This document shows, piece by piece, positions 34,401-45,014 of a DNA stretch of 64,000 nucleotides. The notes below the pieces were generated by a model. That model saw nothing but the letters and a program-made list of their open reading frames with translations. It was not told the DNA's origin and ran no database searches. Numbering within the stretch: position 1 is the first letter of the stretch; every line of letters starts with the position of its first letter. Position numbers and translations under genes: made by a program. Origin of the DNA: Leptasterias polaris (taxonomy: Eukaryota; Echinodermata; Asteroidea; Forcipulatida; Asteriidae); contig JAZGTN010000013.1 of NCBI GenBank assembly GCA_037783415.1, forward strand, positions 186,001-250,000, written 5' to 3'.

Positions 34401-37400
34401 AAAGTGACATTTAACGTGTCTGTTTTTTAGAGGGTGAAAATGGTCGATGTTGTTAACATTTTCACCCAGTTCATGGATACATAATAGATTAGTAATTACA
34501 CTTATAAGAATAACCGAGGAATCACATATTTTGTTTTTACGAAGTGACCAAAATTCGCCAATGAAATCCATTGATATACAGCGCAGGCACGGTGCCAAAA
34601 TAGACGTAACGAGTGAAAAAAACGTTCATTTATCGTTTTTACGAAGTGAAAAACTTACTATGCATTAATTCGCACACAGTGCTTTACGGGCATTTTTTTT
34701 TTTTTTTTTTTTTTTTTAATGAAGTGACGTGTTCAGTCATCAAAACAGTTGCAAAAGTGAAGAAACACTGACAATTCTGTATGACTGCAGAACTAATATT
34801 TTATTGATAGTATGGTGTCCTAAATTAGCTTGAAAAGTTCAACTTCAAACATGAATTTCTAAAAACACGTATTTTGTGCAACCAGTTGACTCATTTCTTT
34901 AATCGTAGTATGAATGATGCATCTAGGCGTGGACATTTTATTTAGTTTGTAACCAAGCTACTCACTTTCACACTCAAAGTAGTTGAATATTTCTGTCTTG
35001 AGGTCTGTGAATAGAGGGCGATCGGTGTAAAACGGATCAAACCCTCTGTCTGGTGTATACGTGTTTAGGCCCCCAGGGTAGATGCTGGTACACTGGCATC
35101 GAAGGCGGTGATTTAACGGCATGACCCACCGTATAATGCCGTTCTCCTTAGGGTTCGGTTCCCTCCCAAGGCTGCAGCTAAATGCTGAAACTGATGCGAA
35201 CCCCAACCAGGACGCTTGAACAAAGGAAAAGTAAGGAAAACCAAACACTGGTATGTTAATTTGTCTCCACTAATTTTGCTTTTGTTTCGAAGCGATACTT
35301 TGGTAGCGTCTGCTAGAGTTTAAAGTTCTTTACATCACTATCCTTCAAAATTTCATAATATTTTCAACCATATAAGATGTTTTTGAATGTTTTACGTCCA
35401 CTTATTGATAAGTAAACATGTGAGAAAGGTTCGTGTTGGTTCGTGCAACCGAAATAAAAGCGAAGTGATAAATTCAAATGTAAAGATGGAAGTTGCACAT
35501 GACGTCATTGACCGCCATCTTTGATGACAAACAAACCACAAGTGTACAAGTTTACGCACTGTGCACGACTCTCAGAACTGCACGACTGCACAGAAAACTG
35601 ATGTGGGTAAATCTAGAGATGTTTGGAACATAGCTATAGAGCAAAACACTACAAACTAACAAACAAACAATTAAACCTCATTTAAGTGGCGTAAACGGAG
35701 GGGGTTTGGGGGACACGTGCCCCAACCCCCTTGATATCTGTGCCCGGTTCCCCCAAACACACACCCACACACAGCTCTATGTTGCAGTCACTGTGTGGAC
35801 ATTTCTTTGTTCTGTACACTTAAGGAAAATCCTTTTCCTCAACACTGTAAATAACACTGTGTGGACGTGTGTCCACATAGTGTTTCAAAACCCTGCCTTA
35901 TGTGGACCTCTTTTGTTCTCAGGTCAACACTTCATGTAATGTTTACCAACACACACGCACACAGTCTGGACGTTCCGGATTAATACCGAAAGAAAATTTT
36001 ATATTTCATACAATTTCGAGTACTATAGTTTCATAAATAATAATTTCAAAACTATTTTCTATATACATGCAGACAATGTATTTTTTTTTACCTCCATGTC
36101 AGATTATCTTCAAAATCGATACTGCCAATGACATACAAGGGCGGTTTATAGGGGTCTCATTTAGAAAATTGCAAACGGAAACAACCGCTTTAATTGGCCG
36201 GAAGTTCCCCCTTCATAAAATTGTGCGCCCTTAAATAATTTGAAGTTATTTGTCACAGCTTCTATACACCATTGCTCTATCGAGCTCTTACGATGTCAAC
36301 AGACAGGCTTGCTCTACAGTTACCGCTGCCCATGACAATACAAAATACAGTACTGTTCCTTTTCTCTTTTGTACGCACGTTCTCTGTTCCCCCACACAGC
36401 CTTGACCGATTCTAAACCAATAATCAGATTGTCAGACGAGTGTTGTTGAGAAGCTTTCCTTCTACCATCGTTAAACCTTATATTTCAGATTTGTGTACAT
36501 ATTAATATATATACAAACACACGAACACAATTATTCTATTTATAGCTTATTATAACTATCATTATTATTATTATTAATAAACACATTGTCCATGGTTGCC
36601 AGGGGCTTAATCAGGGAAAAGTAATCAGTGATTTTAAAGAAGAAAATGAGAAATAAATTTAACAAATACAATATTTTTATAATATCACAATATTTGTTAA
36701 AATATATATTTAACAGCAACAACAACAATCAAAATACACTCAAAGACATCGAAAGTAAGAGAGTTAAAGGAAACTTAAACTTGAGACTTGAAATAAAAGT
36801 AAAAAGGTTGAGAAAAAATAGTAAATAAATGGACTATAATAAAATAAAAGTAACTCACTGGTCACAAAATTTATAACAGAAATTTGTTGTTGACAGTATT
36901 AGGAGCTTCTCATCACGACGTCATAATCATCTTCCTCCCTTGCATAAGATTATTGATTTCTTAATTTACAGTTTGCTATTTGGATGCCGCAATAGGGAGG
37001 AACGTGTTTGAAATCATCCCCACGTTTGCTTGAAATGTGTTTTATCATTTTAAAGGCAGGGTCAGATTGGTAAGTACTCCATGACGTCATTGACCGCCAT
37101 ATTTGATGACAAACAAAAGACAAGTGTACAAGTTTACGCACTGTGCACGACTCTCAGAACTGCACGACTGCACAGAAAACTGATGTGGGTAAATCTAGAG
37201 ATGTTTGGAACATAGCTATAGAGCAAAAAACTAAAAACTAACAAACAAACAATTAAAGGGACACACCGGTTACCTGTTTACGTAATTTAGTCATGTAGAA
37301 TCAAAGACAATTATTTCTAGATGGTTTTTATATTTTTTTATACAAAAATATCACGTAATTAACGAGAAATGACCGAAAAAACAAAAGCGGTCAAAGGTCA

Positions 37401-40400
37401 CCGTATACGCTTTACCAGCCGTTGCAAGTGTCAAATTTACGAGATACATGCTATGCAATGTTGCAAGTAGACTGGTGCTCTGTTTATGTAAGTGTTTTAC
37501 TACGACAAGGCATGAGGATCCAGTCCACGTTATCCATCTGAAAGTGTTTATAAACAGTCAACTCGCCCCCCCAGCAAACTCGCCAATTACAAAGTCCCCC
37601 AACTACAAAGTCGCCCCCTTACATACAAACTCGTCCACTCTCAAAGTCGCCCCGCACAAAGGAATGTAACAAATTGGTGTGATTGGACTTCAGGGGAACG
37701 AAAGCTATCTTAAGGGAACAAAAGCTATCTTTTAGGAACGAAAGAGGAATTCTGGGGAACAAAATCTCATTGCGAGAGAGCGGGAGCGTATTTTTAGGGA
37801 GCGATAGCATATTTTGGGTGAATGAAAGTATATTTCGGGCAAAAAATTTAAAGTCGTATTTCGAGGAATCGAAAGCTTTTTTTTAGGAAACAAAATCTTC
37901 TTTCGAGGGAAAGAAAGCGTATTTTAGGGAAGGAAAGCATATTTCGAGCGAACAAAAGTATATTTCTTGCGAACAAAATCATAACTCGAGGAAGCGAATG
38001 CGTATCTTTAGGGAACGAAAGCGTATTTCTGGGGAACTTAATCGTAGTTCGGGGGAAAGAAACCGTGTTCAAGGGAACGAGAACCTATTTTCTAGAAATA
38101 ATCTCATTTCGTTACCTAGAAAAACACTCTGCGTTCTCAAAATGAAAAATAAATTGTTGTGAGACAAAATTATATTTTCATCGAATTAAATAATATTTTG
38201 AGGAAACGAAATGATTTTGTTTGAATTTTGTGTGTCGAGGGATGCAATAGAAATTTTGAGTGAGGTTGTTTTATTTCCAGCTTTTAATTTTTTAATTCTT
38301 TTTCACTTGTCACTTCAAGTTCAGGGGCTCCGTTTTGGGGTTTTTCGGGGGGAGGCTTGTTTTGGGGGAATTGTTTGTCACAAATTTTGAATAAACTAAT
38401 TGTACCGTCAATATATAAAGTTGTATTCCTATGTATTGACAAAAATCTTATTTAATTACCAAGAAATTCGGTACAAATCTGGTCAAGGAACGTACACAGA
38501 GCATTGAAAAGTTTCGATTTTGAAACAACGGATTCGATCAGCGAGGTGTACCGACTAGCAAACCCGCAATAACAACAACGTAGTTGGTGGTCTGGTTCCC
38601 TACCCCTCCCACATGTTCATGAGCTTCCAGGTACAGCTATCTCTTGGCTATAGTGGGTTTCCGTCGTGCTAGCACTGCCGAGATACTCTGCTCGCAAGCG
38701 ACGCGACTGCCCCTGTGTTACATGTACCTAGCCCCCACGCTGTGCACTGTAAGACACGCTTCCGTTGCTCGGACTCTCTGAAATAAAATCTCACGTTCGA
38801 CTTTTTTGTATTATTTACAACTTGTAACCATAATTTGAATACGTATTTTTGTGTGTCAAATACTCGTGAATTCTTGTTAAAAAACAGAGTTGAATTCGGT
38901 GCAGTAATTAATTTTTATACGGCTGGAAGTAAAACAAACTCCGAAGATCACGAGGGTTATCCGAACCAAAAAAGTGGTTCGGATAACCCATGTGACCTTC
39001 GTTTTTTGAAAAATGCTCAAAAACGACCAAAATTGATGGTTTATTTTAGGAACCGTTCTTCTCCATTCTTGGAAGACCTTTGGAGTCATGTTTTAGTCTA
39101 TTTTGTAGCCAAAATAGCTCAACGAAGCCGGTGTGTCCCTTTAAACCGCATTTAAGTGGCGTAAAAGGAGGGGGTTTGGGGGACACGTGAGTGAGTACTC
39201 CAAAAAATAATCACGACTAAAACACACTTTGTGAGAAGCACTGCATGCATGCTGTTGATATGATAGTACAACTATTTAAGGGTTCCTTTCGAAGTATGTA
39301 CGGATAATGTTTCACCCGAACCCATTGCAATCAGAGAAAAAATTCATGCACGAAGCAATATTCATAATATTTCAGAGTGTTGGTTTTCGTTCGCGAATGC
39401 TGCGGCCAGAGATGTGGTTGGTACCCGTTGTCATCTCTAAAAAGGGGATGTATTTGATGTTCGTGTGAAAATACAGTAACAGTTTTTTTGCTTTTTTTCT
39501 CAGCGCGCAGACACTGTATCAGCTTAAACTTTCACAAGTGATTTTTATTGTATCTGTCATTAAACTTTGCCTATAAATCAGAATCATGTTGACAAAAAAA
39601 ACTATACATTACGTCTCTAACTTTAAGCACAGCCGAGCTCTCCTGTTTGCCATATGTTTTAAGTTTAAATAATTTAAATGCCAAACATCAAGCTAAGAAT
39701 GCGAGATTTAAAAAACCTTGGTTGCAGCAAAAACCGAGTTATATTTCCTGCGGTAGGAAGAAACCTGTGAATTTGACAGCAGTCCTAAATAGGCAATTTT
39801 TCTGTATGGATAATGTCTTTTATAAATATAAATGTATTGGCTTTTGAATAGTCCTGTCTTTTTCATTCATATTTGACTGAAGCTGTGTTAGCGACGAGTT
39901 ATACTTTCTCATAAATTTGAAAAGGTCATTAGGAGCATAGGGAATGCCTACATGAAAGTTAAGATACCATTATATATAGACCAATACTTCCCAGTACGTT
40001 TACTTAAAAACTAAATCAAAAATATCAAACCGAAATTGTCCAATGAAAGAAAAAAAGAAAAGGTGGTAGGAAAAATCAATATTGTAAGGCAGTGGGCGTG
40101 TTTAAAGCAACGGAATGAGGTAGAACCAGCCAAGGTCGGGACTTATCAAATTTAATAAATCTGCATGCTCCTCGTTAAAGCTGTACATTACCGACTATTC
40201 TGGGTTAGATATTTTGTAATTAATTTTGAGTAAAAATCACTGAAAATTCAGCCACAAAACTTAGCCTTCAATCTCTGACCACTCAGGCTCATCTATAACA
40301 AGTTGTGAAGTCCATCAATCTTGATACCAAGTACAGATTTTCTGGGGCTTTGATTGTTACTTGTTATTATACTGCGCAATGGCAGCCATTAAAAAACAAA

Positions 40401-42253
40401 AAAATCTTATTCTACCTGTGTTTTTTACAAAGGACAATTCTGCGATGGCCTAACAGCAAAATATCTTTCTTAAAACAAAGTCTGACTGTGTGCCAAATTC
40501 CATGGTTGTATTTTCAAAGGCACATTTCCTCCAAATATTTCCCCTGTCTGCCCCAATTAGACTTGGAATTAACTTATAATACAAGGACACATAGAACATC
40601 GGCCATTTACTTAATAGCCCTGCTAGTCTAGACATATTTATATTATTGAATCCTAGCCTTTTTGTTTTTTTGTTTTGTTTTGTTTTGCGTCACCTGTTTG
40701 TCCTGTCTCCACGTTTGTAGTTTGTCTGTCTAGGCTGTCTTCTTCAAGCCTTGGCTTAATCTGACAGCCTCATACTCACTTTTTTTTTTTTACACATAGA
40801 TTAACTCTTTCCCCGATCCTCTATGCTTATTATTTCGCTTATCTATGTATTATTCTGTACATATTTTGAGAAGAGTAGTATGAAATAAATGTTGACTTGA
40901 ATTGTCCAGTTAAAAAAAAATAAAAATAGTTAGTGGTAGTGCACTGGACACGGACCCATTTCGTGGTCAGTCTGCAATGTGAACCTGTGTCAAACTAACC
41001 CAGAAATTGGTCGAACTGAAGCAGAATCCACCTAAATCTGGCCCCGGGACTCGAGATCCGGGTCGATTCTGACCCATAGGTTTTTAGAGTGTTCCTCAAC
41101 TTATAGTTGTCTTGAAAGAGTAGAGTAGAAAATTATTTCAATACTCTTACTCTTGTTTTCAATAGCTGCATCATATAGTTTGTGACAAAAAAAACTGTGA
41201 AAATACTTGCTTATTTTGATTGGATTGTGTTTTACGGTTCCTCAAGTTAGAAAGTGAAACAGCCAGACAAATTATTTGGCTATAAATGGTATTGGTAAAA
41301 ACTTCGAGTTTGATTGGATGATTACCAATCTTAAGTACTGCTTTTCATACAAGTCAAACGTCAAGCACATCTCTATTTTGCTTTAAGTTTTATGATTGAG
41401 TCCATGTTAGACTCGGATTTTAAAAACACCGACGAAAATATGAATATATAACTTTTTTCTAAATATAAAATTAGTAGGGGAGAGGGCCTTAGCTTTCGAT
41501 TAAAACCGGACCTTCGTCAGAGGCATAAACAAGCACAAACACAAAGATATCCATTTATAGCAAAAAGAGGAGATATATTTTTGCAAAAAATTAGTTGATG
41601 GCCTGACGTTTCGACCCTAGCAGAGTCTTTTCTTGAAGGCTATTTTATTATATTTTTAACCAGCACATTTAAAAAAAAAAATACGGGTTGGACTTGACGT
41701 ATGTTATTAAATATTTCAGTTTCTCGGGGATAACCCCCCCCCCCCCCCCCCCCCCCCCCAATTCCTTTTGGCAAATATATCGCTGAAGATCTGGAATGGT
41801 TATGTCCACGCAGGAAGAATGCTCCGTTATTGGAATATGCAATCTGAAAAACGTTTCATGCATGAAACGTTTCTCAGATTGATTTTTTTTTTTTAATCCC
41901 TTTCTCTAAAACCACGTTCCTGAGACGGGTATCGTTACTCAAAATGTTATACGTTATCAACAGCTTTCTAGTACCTCTTACCGAGTGAGTTTTTATGGTC
42001 ATCAAACTTTTGAGCAATAAAGGTCCCCTTAATGAAGTGTTTTACGCGAACCCGTCAAGTCTTTGCAATCCTGCTGCAGAGTTTTGAAAACTGTGTTATT
42101 TGTGCGGAAGAATTAAAAGAATAAACGCACTGTTAAATATTTTTCAAAGTTTTGGAATAATTAGTATTTTTTAAACATGACGTACGAGAATAGCAAGTTT
42201 GGCTTACCGATACCAACAGCGGTAATGAAGCTAACCCACTGCTTGCCGACCAT
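29695..42253 (-). CDS. gene 2: secreted 2xEGF/fibrinogen-like lectin (7 coding exons)
   Basis: Exons in coding order: 42208-42253, 34966-35214, 34210-34311, 31531-31626, 30819-30952, 30215-30482, 29695-29942. The sum is 1143 nt, giving 380 aa plus TAG. Residues 1-26 are a signal peptide; 27-98 the same four-Cys N-terminal module as gene 1; 99-132 and 133-164 two EGF-like repeats; about 165-380 the fibrinogen-related domain, with WDEYRDGFGDM, FWLGNEKVRQL, DRDNDGDSERNCA and GGWWFDGC. All introns have GT-AG ends and consistent phases. The mature protein should be secreted and calcium-dependent; its ligand is unknown. The first exon could instead be the one at 51021, which has the same donor phase. 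Confidence 0.87.
30215..30482 (-). CDS. gene 2 exon 6: FReD central part
   Basis: 268 nt, the same length as in gene 1. Encodes VIQMRLGDIVNF, WDEYRDGFGDM and FWLGNEKVRQL, then a divergent stretch before NFRLSG that includes an extra Cys (EVCNFR). Confidence 0.88.
30819..30952 (-). CDS. gene 2 exon 5: FReD N-terminal part
   Basis: 134 nt, the same length and phases as in gene 1. ETRHYDCQDYYEAGNR, GVYAIYPL, LDIYCDLQYWPGSI. Confidence 0.88.
31349..31413. repeat. (CAG)n microsatellite
   Basis: About 21 CAG/CAA triplets beside a (TTTA)n tract, in the intron between FReD and EGF exons. Not in a coding frame of gene 2. Confidence 0.9.
31531..31626 (-). CDS. gene 2 exon 4: EGF-like repeat 2
   Basis: 96 nt, phase 1. 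ECALTGCENDGTF and CPKQWMGNTCAG, close to EGF d/f of gene 1. Confidence 0.88.
31663..31890. mobile_element. TTAA-adjacent MITE fragment
   Basis: TTAA at 31659-31662 followed by AGGGACACGTTGCC, and an internal palindrome around TATGGGAGTC (31838-31867). I could not find the matching far terminus, so it seems to be half an element. Confidence 0.45.
32030..32110 (-). repeat. SINE fragment joined to a MITE fragment
   Basis: Minus-strand tRNA-like sequence with GGTTCAATGG, related to the SINEs at 12377 and 33255, and interrupted by GTGTCATAGGGAAATCTG, which is the terminus of the MITE at 55224. Confidence 0.5.
32111..33250 (-). other. intron of gene 2
   Basis: A short GTC/GAC-rich tract near 32380-32400; an acidic-looking frame around it has no support as an exon. 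Nothing else recognised. Confidence 0.35.
33255..33374 (-). repeat. tRNA-derived SINE (minus strand)
   Basis: Same head and tail as 12377-12475 with few differences, bounded by (TA)n tracts on both sides. Confidence 0.75.
33490..33615. mobile_element. fragment of the CCGGTGT MITE family
   Basis: Matches the interior of 43148-43331 and 55224-55398 (AAATTAACGTGGGCTGAAGG and on) but lacks the left terminus. Confidence 0.5.
33616..34209 (-). other. intron of gene 2
   Basis: A degraded tRNA-like stretch near 33657-33690 (GCTAGATCATAGCTCAGTTG). No gene. Confidence 0.3.
34210..34311 (-). CDS. gene 2 exon 3: EGF-like repeat 1
   Basis: 102 nt, phase 1, TTTCAG acceptor and GTGAGT donor. ECALTTGRCANGG, CTCIC and KWMGNTCDG. 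Two residues longer than the other EGF repeats between the first and second Cys. Confidence 0.86.
34966..35214 (-). CDS. gene 2 exon 2: signal-peptide end plus novel N-terminal module
   Basis: 249 nt, same phases as in gene 1. SWLGFASVSA, then FSCSLGREPNPKENG to IFNYFECE. No family recognised. Confidence 0.86.
35215..37256 (-). other. intron 1 of gene 2, acceptor side, with a duplicated ~220-bp block
   Basis: 35500-35720 is repeated at 37081-37256 plus 39141-39188. The second copy is split by the TTAA element. The first copy keeps the single TTAA (35671-35674). Otherwise AT-rich with (CA) and (ATT) tracts and no gene. Confidence 0.6.
37257..39140. mobile_element. large TTAA-flanked element, TIR AGGGACACACCGG
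   Basis: 1884 bp, with TTAA at both edges (37253-37256 and 39141-39144) and 13-bp perfect termini. Both end regions resemble the 976-bp element at 2875. No transposase is visible. The interior carries the minisatellite at 37683. An empty site is preserved at 35671. Confidence 0.8.
37683..38260. repeat. degenerate GGGAACGAAAGC minisatellite
   Basis: About 20 imperfect units of 25-35 bp with cores like GGGAACGAAAGCGTATTT. Open frames on both strands here are repeat by-products. Confidence 0.7.
39145..42207 (-). other. intron 1 of gene 2, donor side
   Basis: Homologous to 0.8-4.26 kb and partly to 49.4-51.0 kb. A retroposon-like 3' end lies near 40740-40920 and a run of about 30 C at 41729-41759. 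Contains the empty TTAA site at 41383-41386. No gene. Confidence 0.5.
42208..42253 (-). CDS. gene 2 exon 1: signal-peptide start
   Basis: ATG at 42253 encodes MVGKQWVSFITAVGI with a phase-1 donor (GTAAGC). Intron 1 to exon 2 is 7 kb. Confidence 0.7.
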
Positions 42254-42499
42254 CTTCCCGTTTCTATCGGCGTCCTAGACACCAGTAAGTTACGCCAAAT
42301 CCTCCAATGGATGTTCAATGAATAAACACAACGCTTAGAAAAACAACCATACGTAGAGATCACACAGTTTTACCGGTGACTGCGATAAACGAAAGTCGGT
42401 TCCTTCCCAGCCAGCGATCTGTCGTACTGGAATCTCGTGGCCTTTTCAAATACAACCTCTGGTTGCGCTGTGGTTAACTGTGGGCGTTGCCTGTTGAAG

Positions 42500-42600
42500 A
42501 TGCGCCAACCAATCATATAAGTCGGATGAAATTTACCAGTAATCCGGGAAATTTATCGTATGCGCCGGTAACGATGGACAAATGGATGTACTATATAGAC
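42500..42600 (-). promoter_or_regulatory. gene 2 upstream segment with CCAAT box
   Basis: CCAATCA at 42509-42515, 256 bp from the ATG, then ATGCGCCGGTAACG near 42560. Confidence 0.5.
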
Positions 42601-43147
42601 AACATATCATATATGATTCCTATGTTAATGAACTGTACACCCTTATGGGGTACTTTGGAACGCTATCGGTAAAATTTCAAGGTAAATTCCCATTGTTTAC
42701 GTAGTCCTGAGCAGGCGTATTAAGTTAGAATCAAAATTCAGAAATAAATCTAAATCAATCCAATCCTCTAGATTTCACTTTACACCAAGAAACCAACCAG
42801 TGACAGTGTACTCATGTTTGTGACTGAGAAACTGCATTATGTTTTGTTGGGGATTGTGTTTCTTTGTATTTTATGTGCATGTCTGACGTCATTAGTAAAA
42901 GTGAGGGTTTTTTTTCGTAATGGTAATCATATCAAGATTTACTTCTCACCACTGTTTGTGCTGATATCCAATTTAATTTCAAAAACATCACCAGATAAAT
43001 ATGGTTATCTTTCCTCTGTCTATGTAAAGCTGGGGTGGAATCCAGTCGTCCAATGAGATGTGGAAAGTCTCTTCACACCACGCGAGATTATAATGGGCAA
43101 CAGATTAAAATACAGTTTACAGATTGTTGACTGCAGAATCTATATTT
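42601..43147 (-). other. array spacer
   Basis: Homologous to 5.8-6.4 kb and 27.2-27.7 kb. Contains TGACGTCA near 42885. No gene. Confidence 0.45.
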
Positions 43148-43331
43148 CCGGTGTCATAAGGAAATCTGTCCCCCGGAAATTCCGTCCCCCATATTATGGG
43201 AAATTAACATGGGCTGAAGGAGGATGATTCAAAAGAGGGCACTATCAGAAGAAGTTTGTACACAGTTCGCCGTATGGGGGGGGGGTTTCTCCGGGGAGGG
43301 GGGGGGGAACATAATCTCCTGCCACAACGGC
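43148..43331. mobile_element. MITE of the CCGGTGT family
   Basis: Starts CCGGTGTCATAAGG and has G-runs near its right end. It interrupts a GCCGGCG sequence that is intact in the paralogous spacers at 6409 and 27683. Confidence 0.55.
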
Positions 43332-43852
43332 GTGGCTGACCTTACGGGGTTATAATTATAAATGTACACATAACACAAAACTTGGGTTTTGTGCAATTTT
43401 ATTTAATTGTGAAAACAAAAACGAAATTTACATACAATATATCACTAAACATTCTCTTCTTTAAATTTTAGATTTCATATTGTAATTATTTGCAGGAACA
43501 ATTTCAGCCATATTTGGTCCTCTTTTTATTTTTAAACGGAATCGTGAAGCTACTCATTCACTCGATGGTTCCCTTATCTTGGTCATTATGCTATAGTTTC
43601 TGTCTATTGTATTGTTTTCCTAAGCAGTTGTATTCTTTCTAGATAATCACCTCAGAAGAATTTAATTATTAAATCATAACTAAAGATTAGAAATTATGTT
43701 TTTGCCGTTCGTAATAATGGACCGTTAGTTTTGCTTTACTCATAAATACACATTTCTACTGCTATTATAACACTATTATACGGTAAAAAAGTGACGTTAC
43801 TTTAGTTAAATGTTGTTGATAACGTGAAGGATTAGGTACATTCATTCATTAA

Positions 43853-44230
43853 AGAATCTGTATACGTTTGGTAATCACTCTTAAAATGTATTGGTCAGAA
43901 GCCTACATCAGCTTACGATAGTATAAAGTATTTTGAGAAACATTTCACTTCGAAGTATAAATGTGGGTTTGTAAAAAGATAGCAGATTTTATGCCCCAAA
44001 ATTTGAATCTGAGAAACGTTTCTGTCAGAAACGCTTCTCAGATTGTGTATTCCTATAGGGATTATTCTTCCAGCGTGGACATTATTCGCTCCGGATTTTT
44101 GGTGATATCTCAAAAACGCGACCTTTTAACAGGAAATTTTCACAGGTTGGTTTTATTGTATATATCTACATTTAAATAGGATTAAAACAATCGAACGGTT
44201 CCAAAAACCAAAAGGGGGAATACTTTGCCT
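43853..44230. mobile_element. TTAA-flanked MITE (378 bp)
   Basis: TTAA at 43849-43852 and 44231-44234. Same family as 23258-23621. The paralogous spacer at 7962-7965 has one TTAA with matching flanks. An internal palindrome around GAGAAACGTTTCTG lies near 44010-44040. Confidence 0.75.
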
Positions 44231-44256
44231 TTAAACAACCATTGCCGCATTTCGAG

Positions 44257-44545
44257 CACTTAGCGAAGGTTTTCACTTAGCGAAGGTTTTCACTTAGCGA
44301 AGGTTTTCACTTAGCGAAGGTTTTCACTTAGCGAAGGTTTTCACTTAGCGAAGGTTTTCAGTTAGCAAAGGTTTTCACTTAGCGAAGGTTTTCACTTAGC
44401 GAAGGTTTTCACTTAGCGAAGGTTTTCACTTAGCGAAGGTTTTCACTTAGCGAAGGTTTTCACTTAGCGAAGGTTTTCACTTAGCGAAGGTTTTCACTTA
44501 GCGAAGGTTTTCACTTAGCGAAGGTTTTCACTTAGCGAAGGTTTT
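44257..44545. repeat. 17-bp minisatellite, 17 units
   Basis: 289 bp, exactly 17 copies of CACTTAGCGAAGGTTTT, with one unit carrying two changes. The paralogous site after 7980 has only one degenerate copy. Confidence 0.95.
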
Positions 44546-45014
44546 CATTTATATATATTCAGATTTGTTGTACTCGTAAAAAAAACAATTCTATCATCAC
44601 TCCAGGCAGCTGGTATTTAGTCAATCCCGATTCTAAATAAGCTTAGTCTTTGTTGGTTGTTTTGTGTTGCCTCGAAAGAAGAGTTTCTCTCCTGTTCCAA
44701 CGACGACATCAGATATTTGATCTTCGACAAAAGTTCATTAACCCTTCCAGTACCGCCGAGCCATATCGGCTCAAAAAAGCATCCCACTTCGTGACCACCG
44801 AGTCCTTATGGCACGTAAATATGTCCTCTATTGTTTACCATTGAGGTTCACTGGCACACGCACCAAGAGTAATTTGTCAAAATGTAAATAGCGCCCTCAA
44901 TCCCATGCAGGCCCCGCGTGCGTGCATCACCCGGCAACACCTGCCCGCGTCCCCCCTCCTTGGCAATTGCAGCAAGCGTCCCCCACGCATTCTTCAGTAA
45001 TAGATTCTGACGAC

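Noticed and set aside
40305..40631. 108-aa plus-strand frame
   Set aside because: Intronic, with no homologous frame in the paralogous introns at 2.1 and 49.5 kb.
44257..44545. CRISPR-like array
   Set aside because: Units are head-to-tail 17-mers without spacers in a eukaryotic spacer: a minisatellite.
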